From ZC4RG29 sp036273935 (lineage in GTDB: Bacteria > Bacteroidota > Bacteroidia > Cytophagales > Cyclobacteriaceae): a DNA stretch of 64,000 nt. Both the position numbers and the translations under genes were made by a program. The notes under the pieces are model-generated. The model was not told where the DNA came from, ran no database searches, and worked only from the letters and a program-made list of their open reading frames with translations. Location of the stretch: positions 12,510 to 76,509 of the forward strand of contig DASUGQ010000228.1 in assembly GCA_036273935.1 (NCBI GenBank), in the 5' to 3' direction. Within the stretch, counting starts at the first letter, position 1; the number at the start of each line of letters is the position of its first letter. This document shows, in pieces, positions 46,025 to 54,753 of the stretch.

Positions 46025-46140
46025 TTATGAATAGTAGTCACCTACAGCCTCAGTCTGGTACGTAACCCATAAATTTCAAATTGTCCACCAGGCCCCTTCC
46101 ATGATACAATATCTCCAGCCCGCTTTCCGAACAATCCCGA
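46025..46140 (-). pseudogene. Rnk/GreA-like C-terminal scrap
   Basis: The minus strand reads RKAGDIVSWKGPGGQFEI and, after a one-base shift, VTYQTEAVGDYYS and a stop. It matches VGDVTSWATPKGNKWFEI and VTYQPEAVGDYSL at the end of the intact gene at 54754. The order HPF-Rnk is the same as in the intact operon. Confidence 0.7.
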
Positions 46141-46260
46141 TTATTGAGAATACTGAATTCTATCTTTCCCGATAGTTGCCATCCTCGCCTTTGTCGAAGC
46201 AGATTTAATCTGGTCAATAAGCGTTCGATAATATTAAAAGCAATTCATTACGAAGGTACA

Positions 46261-46277
46261 TTGCAGTATCTGTGCCA
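46261..46277 (-). promoter_or_regulatory. Sigma54-type promoter of the phosphoribosyltransferase-to-glucosidase operon
   Basis: The minus strand reads TGGCACAGATACTGCAA, a near-consensus -24/-12 pair. It faces a co-directional row of genes reaching to 36370. The dyad at 46338-46350 is centred 80 bp upstream of the -12 C. Confidence 0.78.
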
Positions 46278-46337
46278 GATAACAATGTCTTTACGGCGAA
46301 GGAACCGAACTTATATAAGCGTTCGGTGGTTCGACAA

Positions 46338-46350
46338 TACCCGGTGGGTA
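46338..46350. promoter_or_regulatory. Upstream activator dyad TACCCGGTGGGTA
   Basis: Identical in all 13 bases to the dyad at 1919-1931 and followed by the same GAATCTYC stretch. The position relative to the promoter is also identical. Confidence 0.72.
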
Positions 46351-46388
46351 GAATCTCCTCAATGTAAAAGACTATAAAGAAACTGAAT

Positions 46389-46583
46389 TTAAGCTAGCGC
46401 AAGAGTCAATATTGCAGTCCCCTCCTTGGTGCAGTCTTGAAACCGGGGTAACTCCTGAAAGATCAAGGTACCGTTACCATTCTTGATGGCGCCCCTCCAT
46501 CTCGCTTTAGTCTTTCTCTTTGTGATAATAGTATGTTTTAATGATTCGATAATTATTGATTTTGAGACGTAGTACGGGACCAT
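46389..46583 (-). pseudogene. OsmC N-terminal scrap
   Basis: The frame contains KTKARWRGAIKNGNGTLIFQ, matching KAQWNGTIKQGSGKMVFSK at the start of the OsmC protein at 55304. It then diverges and ends. It lies upstream of the promoter at 46261, so the promoter cuts between former OsmC and Rnk sequence. Confidence 0.55.
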
Positions 46584-46755
46584 TTATAAAAACAGCTGGC
46601 ATTCCGGCCTCCATTTAAGATTGAATAAATTCTAACTCTTATTTCCTTAAAATGGGGGTTGCATTTAAGAAAAAGAAATTAAAAGTGACAGACTCCGACG
46701 GCAATGGAATCCCGCCAACTAAGCCGTGAGGTCAAACGACAAGTGATGACCATGT

Positions 46756-48030
46756 TTAAAATGTTAAGGCTTCCGGCCGCCACTTTCTGGTTGTGTGATT
46801 CAGGCCAAAGATGTCAATATGTTCTTTTAACTCAACCTTCACATCATTTAATTTTTCAATTTGCTGGACAAGATCGGAAAGAACATTCATGTAGTTCATA
46901 AATGCGTCGTAGGGCGAGCTATACGGACTGAAATAATTACGTACAACTCCATCATCTTCGTTTTTTGTTGACATGTAGTAAAAATGATCGCTGCTTTGCA
47001 AATATCGCCAGGTGTTTAACAGGACCCGATTTCCAATATTTTTTATGGATCCTTCCATTTCGCTAAGTGTTCTGAAGGCGTCTTGTTGCATATCATTGCC
47101 CACCCATGCCGATAGGTCGCGTTCGTGGTCGGTCCATGAAATGTAGCTTGGGACCGTAAGTGTGTCGAGAGGTCGAATCAGTTCAATTGCCTCAGAAGGC
47201 GTTATCATACTAAAGCGTTTGTGCTGCGCTATCGCGGAAAGCACATCTTCCAAGAACTTAAGGATTCCGGTGGTAGCCTTTTGATGTTCGCCAAACGTAG
47301 CGTAATCCATGCCCAGGGTGATGAGGCTTTGCTCTTTTGGAACCTGCTCTAGCCACTCAATATATTTTTCAGCCGTTAGGTGCCTGTCTTCTTGTAAGAA
47401 GCGATAGGCAATAGCATCACTGAGCTCAGAATTCCTTAAAAAGATTCTTAGACCTCTTTCAGGATGCCGGTAGAGATGATTCTGGCGGCGTTCAGCTATC
47501 TTGTTGATACCATCGGTAAACGTCCCTTTAAATCCCAACGCCTCAACTTGGCGACCGATGTCATCGGAATAGATCAAGTCTGTGTTGCGAAACACCACAG
47601 GGCGTACACCGAAAAGTTCATCCATTTTTCTTGAATGCATATGCACTTGTTCGCCAAATTCCTCGTGACTGACCAAATAAGCCAGGGAATGGTAGTAAGT
47701 CTCACCTAAGAATTCGACTGATCCTGAAGTGGCCAACATACGGAAACTTTCAACTACATCAGGAGTGAACCTTTCAAATTGTTTTAAGGCGGCTCCCGAA
47801 ATTGAAAATGTAACTCTTATTTGAGGGTATTTATTGATCAACTTCAATAGTAATAAATTAGTTGGCAAGTAACAGTTTTCAGCCACGCGTTGCATGATCT
47901 GTTCATTTGTGGCATCGTCGAAATAATCTCTCCCCGAACCAATGTCGAAAAAACTGAATTTACCCAGGCGTCTGGGTTGATGCACTTGAAAATATAAATT
48001 AAGAAATTGCTGCTCGGGTTTGAAGTTCAT
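46756..48030 (-). CDS. Glycoside hydrolase family 57-type alpha-amylase/branching-like enzyme
   Basis: This 424-aa protein starts LNLYFQVHQPRRLGKFSFFD, the N-terminal GH57 HxxP-type motif. YHSLAYL and FRNTDLIYSDDIGRQVEALG follow, with the nucleophile-region ITLGMDYATFGEHQ near residue 240. The family cleaves or rearranges alpha-glucans through a two-Glu/Asp mechanism. It overlaps the glycogen synthase gene by 32 bp, so the two are translated together. They probably make and trim the same cytosolic polymer. Confidence 0.85.
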   Translation of the reverse strand: MNFKPEQQFLNLYFQVHQPRRLGKFSFFDIGSGRDYFDDATNEQIMQRVAENCYLPTNLLLLKLINKYPQIRVTFSISGAALKQFERFTPDVVESFRMLATSGSVEFLGETYYHSLAYLVSHEEFGEQVHMHSRKMDELFGVRPVVFRNTDLIYSDDIGRQVEALGFKGTFTDGINKIAERRQNHLYRHPERGLRIFLRNSELSDAIAYRFLQEDRHLTAEKYIEWLEQVPKEQSLITLGMDYATFGEHQKATTGILKFLEDVLSAIAQHKRFSMITPSEAIELIRPLDTLTVPSYISWTDHERDLSAWVGNDMQQDAFRTLSEMEGSIKNIGNRVLLNTWRYLQSSDHFYYMSTKNEDDGVVRNYFSPYSSPYDAFMNYMNVLSDLVQQIEKLNDVKVELKEHIDIFGLNHTTRKWRPEALTF

Positions 48031-49357
48031 GATATATAGTGTTTACTTTTTTTGCTGCGTTGCGCCAGGTTAGTTGCTTCACTTGGCGTCTGCCTTCTTT
48101 CTTAAGAGTTTTAGTCAAACTCTTATAATTCAAAACTGTGGTAATGGCGTTAGCCAATTCACCCACATCCCAAGAATCAATTTTTATTGCATGGGGCATT
48201 ACTTCGCCAACGCCGGATTGATTCGAGATTATCACCGGCACGCCTGCCTGGATGGCTTCCAGCGCGGCGATGCCGAACGGCTCTGATACGGAGGGCATAA
48301 CATACAATTCACTGATAGCCCAAAGACGATCAACATCTGCCTCATTCAAAAAGCCAGCAAAATGAAAATGCGATGAAATTCTTAATTGCGCTGCCCGTTC
48401 TATCATCCTCGGAAGCAAATCGCCCGTGCCCGCCATCGCAAACTGAGCGTTCGGAAATTTTTCAAGCACTTTGGCCGCCGCATCAATAAAGTACTTAGGT
48501 CCTTTCTGATGTGTGATCCTCCCTAAAAATGTAACCACCTTTTTGCCAAAAGGTGATGCAGACATAGTGCTGCTATCTCTGTTCGTAAGCACACCATTAT
48601 GTATTACGGTTATTTTGTCCTCCTGTATTCCATAACGGGTAACCAAAATATTTTTTGTCCGATGGCTTACGGCAATCACCCGGTTCGCGTGTTCCATTCC
48701 TTCGCGTTCTATTAGATATACGTGAGGATCTATGTTTTCACCTGCGCGGTCATATTCTGTGGCATGTATATGGACAACTAATGGTTTTTGGCTAACGTTT
48801 TTGGCGGCAATCCCCGCCGGAAACGTGACCCAATCGTGCGCATGAATCACATCAAATGAGCATCGCTTGGCAATTTCTCCGGCTACTTCTGCATATCGAA
48901 TTACCTCTTCAGGCAAATTCGGTCCATACACTCCTGAAAACGAATAACGCAATCCGTTCCTTTCATGTCTAATTTCTAGTATAGTATCGTTGAAAGAATC
49001 ACGACCGTCATTCTCGGCCGGATTTTCTGGGCAGTTAACCTCGAAGGGACTAGTGGGATACAATGAAAGTGGAGAAGAAATCGTTCGGGCAATAGACGTT
49101 TCCTGCCGTAAGCCATTTTGTGACTTAGATTTAACACGGTCTGGTTGATCGTTTTTTTTTCCTACTTTTATTGGAACTCCTACGTCACTGGCGTTGATAA
49201 TAGTCGCATCTCCGGTCTCATCCCCACTTGCTTTGGGCATAACAAACAGGACTTGTGTTTTCTCTTTAGTTAACGATCGTATGAGGCCGAAACATGCAAT
49301 GCCTAACCCCCCGGAAATATGTGGCGGGAATTCCCAGCCAAACATTAAGACTTTCAT
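47999..49357 (-). CDS. Glycogen/starch synthase-like GT4 glycosyltransferase
   Basis: This GT-B glycosyltransferase of about 452 aa starts MKVLMFGWEFPPHISGGLGI, the nucleotide-sugar-binding start of glycogen synthase-like GT4/GT5 enzymes. FDVIHAHDWVTFPAG and, in the second domain, VVTFLGRITHQKGPKYFIDA and PSVSEPFGIAALEAIQAGVP (E-x7-E) follow. The frame extends to 49423, but the conserved N-terminus and a GAGGAGG site favour 49357. It is driven by the sigma54-type promoter at 49501. Substrate assignment to glycogen is inferred from the GH57 partner. Confidence 0.85.
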   Translation of the reverse strand: MKVLMFGWEFPPHISGGLGIACFGLIRSLTKEKTQVLFVMPKASGDETGDATIINASDVGVPIKVGKKNDQPDRVKSKSQNGLRQETSIARTISSPLSLYPTSPFEVNCPENPAENDGRDSFNDTILEIRHERNGLRYSFSGVYGPNLPEEVIRYAEVAGEIAKRCSFDVIHAHDWVTFPAGIAAKNVSQKPLVVHIHATEYDRAGENIDPHVYLIEREGMEHANRVIAVSHRTKNILVTRYGIQEDKITVIHNGVLTNRDSSTMSASPFGKKVVTFLGRITHQKGPKYFIDAAAKVLEKFPNAQFAMAGTGDLLPRMIERAAQLRISSHFHFAGFLNEADVDRLWAISELYVMPSVSEPFGIAALEAIQAGVPVIISNQSGVGEVMPHAIKIDSWDVGELANAITTVLNYKSLTKTLKKEGRRQVKQLTWRNAAKKVNTIYHELQTRAAIS

Positions 49358-49500
49358 ATGCGATGTGTTTAGTTCCTCCTCAAACTTTTTCTCAAATACC
49401 AATAGCCCTTTGCTGTAATTCAATCAGGTTAACAGCAGTTGATAATCGCCAACACCAATTGGAATGTTTTCATATACAGTTAATTTTTTACGAACGTGGC

Positions 49501-49517
49501 TTGCAGTATCTGTGCCA
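49501..49517 (-). promoter_or_regulatory. Sigma54-type promoter of the glycogen synthase operon
   Basis: The minus strand reads TGGCACAGATACTGCAA, identical to the promoter at 46261. It faces the glycogen synthase and GH57 genes. Confidence 0.78.
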
Positions 49518-49577
49518 AAATAAAGCACCAGTCGAGGGACTAGGCTATCCACCCATCACTTTTCTGCGGAGAGAAAT

Positions 49578-49590
49578 TACCCGATGGGTA
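49578..49590. promoter_or_regulatory. Upstream activator dyad TACCCGATGGGTA
   Basis: A perfect dyad (TTACCC-GAT-GGGTAA with flanks), one spacer base different from the sites at 1919 and 46338. Its centre is 80 bp from the -12 C of the promoter at 49501. Confidence 0.72.
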
Positions 49591-49776
49591 AATCCTACTC
49601 CCATTGCTGTCATCAGGACGTTTTTAGCTTTGTGTACTTATGAAAAGTATGAAATTGAATCTAACTTAATGAACGTCTGACCGAATTATAGTGCCTTTTA
49701 TGAACGGTCCAAAATTACATGGGAAGAGGACAATGTGTCTCCAAGGCCTCTCGTGTAAATCACACATTCTCACCGG

Positions 49777-49869
49777 TCGGCGAAAAGGAAATTAATTAAA
49801 GTAGTGGCGAGGACATTGTCACTCTTTATTAGGAGAGCATCGATTGAAGAGGGTAAGACAAAAGTATAA
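49777..49869 (+). pseudogene. Histidine kinase fragment
   Basis: The frame reads SAKRKLIKVVARTLSLFIRR, then ASIEEGKTKV and a stop, matching LAEERKLIKVVARELSLFIKR of the intact kinase (residues 108-128). It is separated by 24 bp from a fragment of the regulator, showing a large internal deletion. Confidence 0.78.
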
Positions 49870-49893
49870 ATGCAATGCAGCATGCAGACTCGC

Positions 49894-49988
49894 GGATCAA
49901 AAAGAACCTTAAAGTAAATGTTCACATTGTTGCCACCACTTCGGGAAGGAGGCAACTCCGTGACAAAATCAAAAAATATAAGTCCTAA
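49894..49988 (+). pseudogene. NtrC-type regulator fragment, internally deleted
   Basis: Bases starting GGATCAAAAAG match the intact gene near 58406. With one shift they read NLKVNVHIVATTS, then jump within a few codons to RRQLRDKIKKYKS and a stop. About 130 codons between the AAA+ domain and the HTH have been lost. The enhancer-like site and the promoter follow at 50008 and 50082. Confidence 0.75.
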
Positions 49989-50007
49989 ACTACACTGGGA
50001 AGAAAGA

Positions 50008-50097
50008 TACCACCTGAACAGATTCTCTCCATAGAGTTAAGGAATATTCTTTTTAATCAGACCAATTTCAGTTAGTTATAATGGTATGCATTTTGGA
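50008..50097 (+). promoter_or_regulatory. Enhancer-like site and sigma54-like promoter before the AhpD-like gene
   Basis: TACCACCTGAACA (50008-50020) is centred 82 bp before base 15 of TGGTATGCATTTTGGA (50082-50097). Both elements match the copies at 60284 and 60359. They lead into the AhpD-like and transaldolase genes with a leader of about 170 nt. Confidence 0.6.
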
Positions 50098-50164
50098 TGG
50101 AATCGGTAAAACGTATTGTTACGTCATCGCCAGGAAATTTAAGAATATCTATATGACATTGATT

Positions 50165-50184
50165 GTATTCACACTTGTGAATAC
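50165..50184. promoter_or_regulatory. Perfect 20-bp palindrome in the AhpD-like leader
   Basis: GTATTCACACTTGTGAATAC has 9-bp arms around CT. It lies within the predicted transcript, about 55 nt after the start point and 92 bp before the gene. It could be a repressor site or an RNA hairpin. Confidence 0.5.
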
Positions 50185-50275
50185 GCGTAGAGCAAGGCTG
50201 TTAATGAATGCTGCGGTATGTCATTTCATCAATTTTGATAAAGATAGAGTCAATTTTTAACCAACAACAAGTGGC

Positions 50276-50611
50276 ATGGAAAACAATCAGCTGTATCCGA
50301 AAGCAACGAGGGAAATTGCCGAAAAAAAAGCAGCGCTCGCTCCTGACAGCATTGAGGCTTGGCGCAATTTCAGCAAAATAGTTTTCAAAGATGGGGTACT
50401 TCCAGAGAAGACGAAACACTTATTGCCGTGGCAGTGGCTCATGTTACGGCAATGTCCGTATTGCATTCGTAGCCATACCGCCCAAGCCATTAAAAAAGGG
50501 GCCGACAAAGAAGAGATTATGGAGGCTATTTGGGTGGCCACTGAAATGCGAGCAGGCGCGGCGTATGCGCACGCCTCCATTGCGATAGATGAAATGGAGA
50601 ATGCTAAATAG
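50276..50611 (+). CDS. Carboxymuconolactone decarboxylase/AhpD-like protein
   Basis: This 111-aa all-helical AhpD-like protein has the redox pair in QCPYCIRSHTAQAIKKGA (CxxC followed by His) and the EEIMEAIWVATEMRAGAA helix. Such proteins are peroxidases or disulfide reductants in antioxidant systems. The gene is 149 bp upstream of transaldolase copy 2 on the same strand and probably shares its promoter. Confidence 0.88.
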   Translation: MENNQLYPKATREIAEKKAALAPDSIEAWRNFSKIVFKDGVLPEKTKHLLPWQWLMLRQCPYCIRSHTAQAIKKGADKEEIMEAIWVATEMRAGAAYAHASIAIDEMENAK

Positions 50612-50760
50612 GCAAGTGATTGAGGCGCCGATTTGATTAATGTTTAACGCTCTCCATTTAATCTTTTCAATTGTTTGTATAAAGATTATAAAATCACGAT
50701 AGACATCTGAGTTGACACAAAAAAATAAACATCGAAAGGACAAACAGACGTAATTGTAAT

Positions 50761-51864
50761 ATGACGCAAAATAAAATTAAAAGTATTCAAGATTTTGGTC
50801 AGAGTATTTGGCTTGATTTCTTTGACCGGAAAATAGTCTCCTCAGGAGCCCTGGAAAGGATGATTGATAACGATGGTGTCACTGGAGTTACTTCCAACCC
50901 TTCTATTTTTGAAAAGGCAATCAATGATAGTACAGATTATGATGAAGATATCGCATCACTCGCCAAACAAAAAATGAGTAACGACGATATTTTCCTTGCT
51001 CTTGCTGTTAAAGATGTAAAACGTGTCGCCGATTTGTTTAAACCGGTGTATGAGAAAACCAACGGGAATGACGGTTTTGTAAGCCTTGAGGTTTCGCCTC
51101 ATCTTGCGCATGATACTGAATGTACAATTAAGCAGGTAAGGGAATTATGGAAAGCTGTTAACCGCAAAAACGCAATGATCAAAGTTCCCGGAACAGCAGA
51201 AGGCCTTGCTGCCATTCGTAAATGTGTCAGTGAAGGAATTAATATTAATATAACACTCCTTTTTGGTTTGCCCCGCTACGAGGAAGTAGTCAATGCCTAT
51301 ATACTTGGCCTGGAAGACAGAGTTAATGCTAATCGGCCTATTGACCACGTGACGTCCGTGGCCAGTTTTTTCCTAAGCCGTATTGATGTTATGATCGATC
51401 CTATCTTAGCTAACAAAGGATTAACCAATCTAAAAGGAAAAGTCGCTATTGCCTCCGCGAAAAAAGCTTATCAAATATACCGTGAAATATTTAATGGCGA
51501 GAGATTCAAAAAGCTGAAGTCAAAGGGAGCGAAACTCCAGAGACTTTTGTGGGCCAGCACCAGCAGCAAAGATCCTTCGTTCAGTGATGTGAAATATGTA
51601 GAGCCTTTAATCGGCAAAGAAACCATCAATACTATTACGATGGGAACCCTTGAGGCTTTCCGCGATCACGGACAAGCCTCAAACCGTTTGGAGGATAATA
51701 TGGACAAGGCAGCCGTTGTGCTTAGAGCGTTGAAAGAAAATGCAATTAATATTGATGCTATTACGCAGTTGCTCGAAGACGAGGGTGTTGAAAAGTTCGA
51801 TAGATCATACGACAACCTTTTGAAAGTTATAGATGGGCAAAAAAAGACGTTAAAAACAATGTGA
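50761..51864 (+). CDS. tal: Transaldolase, copy 2
   Basis: This 367-aa enzyme is closely similar to copy 1 at 2888-3985. Marks are VTSNPSIFEKAI, the Schiff-base Lys in AMIKVPGTAEGL, FFLSRIDVMID and LLWASTSSKDPSF. Both copies keep the active-site residues, so both may be active. Each is preceded, at some distance, by the same plus-strand promoter module with a small redox-type protein gene in between. Confidence 0.93.
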   Translation: MTQNKIKSIQDFGQSIWLDFFDRKIVSSGALERMIDNDGVTGVTSNPSIFEKAINDSTDYDEDIASLAKQKMSNDDIFLALAVKDVKRVADLFKPVYEKTNGNDGFVSLEVSPHLAHDTECTIKQVRELWKAVNRKNAMIKVPGTAEGLAAIRKCVSEGININITLLFGLPRYEEVVNAYILGLEDRVNANRPIDHVTSVASFFLSRIDVMIDPILANKGLTNLKGKVAIASAKKAYQIYREIFNGERFKKLKSKGAKLQRLLWASTSSKDPSFSDVKYVEPLIGKETINTITMGTLEAFRDHGQASNRLEDNMDKAAVVLRALKENAINIDAITQLLEDEGVEKFDRSYDNLLKVIDGQKKTLKTM

Positions 51865-52243
51865 GGATGCCTGGACCAAAAGAGTCTTTTTTGGATAAGA
51901 CGGGGTGTTCCAATCTGCCAAGCAAATGAAAAATTTATGCTCATGTCAGCATTATCGGTGGCTTAAAGCAAGGTCTCTCCCTTGACAGCATATGAGTTAT
52001 AATAACGCATGATTTTGCCGGTTGTTTTGGTGAAAGAGTTAATTGTACGTTGTTTGACTGCCGAGATTATCAAATAAATAATGACTGACAGCAGCAGGAA
52101 AGGAGCAGTATTGCTAGTACCACTAAGATCGCTGTCCCCGTTCTTGACACACGCTGAAGCTCGTCCGGAGTTGCCTCAAAATCCTCGGACGACCGCTGTT
52201 CTTGTTCCGCTATTACTTTGCACACTAAACCTTAAGGTTATCT
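51865..52243. other. Intergenic region, no gene seen
   Basis: A plus-strand open frame at 52081-52299 overlaps the end of the Rnk gene and has no family features, so it was not called. CCAAAA-N7-TTTTGG near 51875 is a weak candidate terminator for transaldolase copy 2. Confidence 0.4.
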
Positions 52244-52660
52244 TTACAAATGAAAATCTCCTGCGGATTCGGGCTGATAGACAATCTTGTCAACCCTGAA
52301 TCTTCCGGTGCCTTGTGACATTTTCCAAGACGCCACATCGCCGACTCTGCGGCCAAGAAGCGCCGCACCGATAGGGGAAAAAAGGGACACGTTTCGTCGG
52401 CGGCTGTCTGCATCTTGCGGATAAGTAACAGTCATATTTATTTTTCTTCCGCTGGACAGATCAGTCAGTAGAACATGCGAGTTCATGGTGATGACGTCGC
52501 CGGAAATGTTCTCCGAAGGCAACAGTTGTGCGCCTTTTAACTCTCCTAGTATGCGGTCAACCAAGTCAGGTATTCTTGTCTTCAACGCGGCAAACTCGAT
52601 AAGGCCAATAATTCGTTTGTAGTCATTGATTGTTACATACAAGCGTTTTTGATTCATCAT
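52244..52660 (-). CDS. Rnk/GreA-like elongation-factor-family protein, copy 1
   Basis: This 138-aa protein has the Rnk layout: a short N-terminal helical part and a GreA/GreB-type C-terminal FKBP-like domain. Marks are DVITMNSHVLL, NMTVTYPQDAD, IGAALLGRRVGDVASW and YQPESAGDF. Rnk-type proteins bind RNA polymerase at the secondary channel but lack the cleavage coiled coil. The start at 52660 follows an AAGGAGAG site and lies 31 nt after the predicted sigma54-type start point; the longer frame would include the promoter itself. Confidence 0.87.
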   Translation of the reverse strand: MMNQKRLYVTINDYKRIIGLIEFAALKTRIPDLVDRILGELKGAQLLPSENISGDVITMNSHVLLTDLSSGRKINMTVTYPQDADSRRRNVSLFSPIGAALLGRRVGDVASWKMSQGTGRFRVDKIVYQPESAGDFHL

Positions 52661-52700
52661 TTCTTTTACTCTCCTTGATATTACAATAGATATTGTCATA

Positions 52701-52716
52701 TGCACTATCCGTGCCA
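52701..52716 (-). promoter_or_regulatory. Sigma54-type promoter of Rnk copy 1
   Basis: The minus strand reads TGGCACGGATAGTGCA. A degenerate dyad (ATCCCGGTGTATC, 52778-52790) is centred 81 bp upstream, followed by GAAAATCTCC as at the other sites. Confidence 0.75.
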
Positions 52717-52777
52717 AATTGGTTGTCTCGTTAGAAGTATTCTTTAGTACCATTCTCCCGGTTGCATGAGTAAAATC

Positions 52778-52790
52778 ATCCCGGTGTATC
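52778..52790. promoter_or_regulatory. Degenerate upstream activator dyad
   Basis: ATCCCGGTGTATC keeps the CCCGGTG core of the TACCCGGTGGGTA site and the conserved AATCTCC to its right. The spacing to the promoter at 52701 matches the family. Confidence 0.5.
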
Positions 52791-52945
52791 GAAAATCTCC
52801 GCTTAAACTGACCACAGTAGACAATGCGTTTATGATTTTTTGGTCGTCGTTGGGAATAAAATAAATAAGGATCGCCCATCTTGGAGACTATAAGCCTATG
52901 AATCGTAGCACATGAACTCTGACTAAACGGTTTGATCTATTCTGA

Positions 52946-53521
52946 CTAATAGGATTCCTTGATCCAAGATAGGTCTACTTCAATGAGTGCTGGAACTTCT
53001 ATAGTTGATCGAGCGCCTGAACTGTAGTGCTGGTTTTCACGCGCATTATCTATGACCTCACAATGGGGCTTCAACATCGAATTCGCGTAATAAATGGTTT
53101 CGATCCCGACCTCTTTGATTACACCCAAACACATCGCACAAGGCCGACGGCTTGTGTAGAGCATACTACCCTCTAGAGACAGCATGTTTAGATATTTGCT
53201 GGCGGCCCGCACAGCTTCTATTTCGGCATGGGCCGTTGGATCGCCGCTGTACAATGCCCTGTCCCAACCTTCACCGATTACCTCGTTATTCATGACGACT
53301 ACACTACCAGCCGGAATCCTGTATCCACCTTCAAATGCCTGCTGACCGATGGCCATTGCCCGCGCGACAAAACTTGTATCCAGGCTGCTCAACCTTTTTT
53401 GATGGAGCATGACTCTTTTGTTTCGCTCCCTGGTGTGCTTTACCGATCGTTTAGCGGTGATTTCAGCATACAAAGCAAACCCAATCACTGAAGTCAATAG
53501 TACGAACCGCATGAAATGCAT
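52946..53521 (-). CDS. Membrane-anchored CMP/dCMP-type (TadA/guanine deaminase-like) deaminase
   Basis: This 191-aa protein has an N-terminal hydrophobic segment (MRFVLLTSVIGFALYAEI) before a zinc deaminase domain. The catalytic motif is PTAHAEIEAV (HAE) and the zinc cysteines are RRPCAMCLGV (PCxxC). The spacing and length fit nucleoside/base deaminases of the guanine deaminase-TadA group. A membrane anchor is odd for this family. It follows phosphoribosyltransferase copy 3 by only 4 bp and shares its operon, suggesting base or nucleotide salvage. Confidence 0.85.
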   Translation of the reverse strand: MHFMRFVLLTSVIGFALYAEITAKRSVKHTRERNKRVMLHQKRLSSLDTSFVARAMAIGQQAFEGGYRIPAGSVVVMNNEVIGEGWDRALYSGDPTAHAEIEAVRAASKYLNMLSLEGSMLYTSRRPCAMCLGVIKEVGIETIYYANSMLKPHCEVIDNARENQHYSSGARSTIEVPALIEVDLSWIKESY

Positions 53522-53525
53522 ATCC

Positions 53526-54335
53526 TTAAGTATATGTTGTTAAGATCACTTTTTGATCCGGCTGGTTCAGGCGCTTTCTCGAGAGATCCTGCAAACGTAT
53601 TTTGCGACGTTCGCTAGCGACAGAAGCCGGTGATATAGTGCCAGCGTTATCAACGTTGAAATTTGACTTGATCCATTCGCTTTGACTTGTTGCGCTGCCA
53701 GAGACGTTCAGTAGTTCAATGGCGGCTTTATCTGAAATGGAATTCAAATTCATATAAATCCTGTTGATCATGTCCTCGCTGGTGAAATGGATGAATATTG
53801 AAACCTCAGCGTGCTTTGCCACTGTTCGTGCTGCGCAATGAGTGATCGCGGGGGCTGTCACCACGATTCGTTTGGGCTGATGCCTTCGTATGGCTTCCAG
53901 TAAACCAACGATTTCATCGCTGGTTTGTACGACATCGCTAACCACAATGACGATTTTGTCTTGAAGTCCCGAATGAAGCGGACGTAGAACTCCTGGATAC
54001 CTGGATAAGAGCTCCGAACGCAGCGCCCGGACTTTACGGTAAATATAATCTTGTGGAATATCCCGGTTTTCGTTTCCAGCTATTGTGTAGTCAAAGCCAA
54101 CGACACCGATTGATCGGGATGAATCACAAGGGTCCTCGATCATTATGCTTGGAGTAAATATCAAATCGCTGCCTAGCTGATGCGATAAGGGGATCGCAAT
54201 TGGCAGGGCTCCATTCGACGTTGCGATTACACAGCAGTCTTGATTCTCGTAAGCTTTAAATCTGGAAGACACCTTCCTGAAAGCGTGAGCCCTATTTAGA
54301 AACAAATATTTTCTTTGACCTATCATAAGTTTCAT
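53526..54335 (-). CDS. Predicted phosphoribosyltransferase (COG1926 type), copy 3
   Basis: This 269-aa protein is the longest of the three copies. It has the PRPP loop VIVVSDVVQTSDE (the first Asp replaced by Ser) and the ATSNGALPIAIPL segment. A C-terminal extension of about 45 residues is rich in Ser, Arg and Lys. The ATG at 54335 follows an AAGGAG site at good spacing; the frame extends by a TTG to 54359. It is 38 bp downstream of HPF. Confidence 0.82.
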   Translation of the reverse strand: MKLMIGQRKYLFLNRAHAFRKVSSRFKAYENQDCCVIATSNGALPIAIPLSHQLGSDLIFTPSIMIEDPCDSSRSIGVVGFDYTIAGNENRDIPQDYIYRKVRALRSELLSRYPGVLRPLHSGLQDKIVIVVSDVVQTSDEIVGLLEAIRRHQPKRIVVTAPAITHCAARTVAKHAEVSIFIHFTSEDMINRIYMNLNSISDKAAIELLNVSGSATSQSEWIKSNFNVDNAGTISPASVASERRKIRLQDLSRKRLNQPDQKVILTTYT

Positions 54336-54373
54336 TTCCGTCTCCTTCGAGATTAACAATGTTAGTTTTTTAA

Positions 54374-54709
54374 TTACGTTCTTAGACCTTTTTGATCGGG
54401 GGCTCTTAGAGACACCCTTTGATAATTACTTTTCCTGCGGGACATCTGTTGCTTGAGTGCTTCGCAGGTTCTCAGAATTGCCTCTTCGAATGAATGACTT
54501 TGCTTGCTTGCGAAGAGATCATATCCAGGGACGACCAATCTGATCTGACAGAACTTATTGTTCCTTGTGGCTGACCTGTCGAATCTTAAACTCATTTGAG
54601 CTTCTATGATCTGTTCGCTGTATTGGCCGAGCTTGTCCAGCTTTTCTTCAGCAAAATCAAGTAGTTTTTCATCTGGATAAAATGATAGTGTTTGAATGTC
54701 GATTTTCAT
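54374..54709 (-). CDS. hpf: Short-form ribosome hibernation promoting factor (HPF/RaiA)
   Basis: This 111-aa protein binds the 30S decoding region and stores ribosomes in inactive form. The N-terminal MKIDIQTLSF strand, the KLGQYSEQIIEAQMSLRF region and the CQIRLVVPGYDLFASKQSHS region fit the family, with an Arg/Lys-rich tail. It is the short form without the dimerisation domain. It lies 44 bp after Rnk copy 2. Broken copies are at 1487-1791 and 45950-46023. Confidence 0.9.
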   Translation of the reverse strand: MKIDIQTLSFYPDEKLLDFAEEKLDKLGQYSEQIIEAQMSLRFDRSATRNNKFCQIRLVVPGYDLFASKQSHSFEEAILRTCEALKQQMSRRKSNYQRVSLRAPDQKGLRT

Positions 54710-54753
54710 GTTTCGTCTTTAGTTTGTGATAAATCCATTTGTTGATTACTTCC

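Noticed and set aside
52081..52299. Plus-strand 72-codon frame
   Set aside because: It overlaps the end of the Rnk gene and reads through low-quality sequence with no domain or ribosome binding site.
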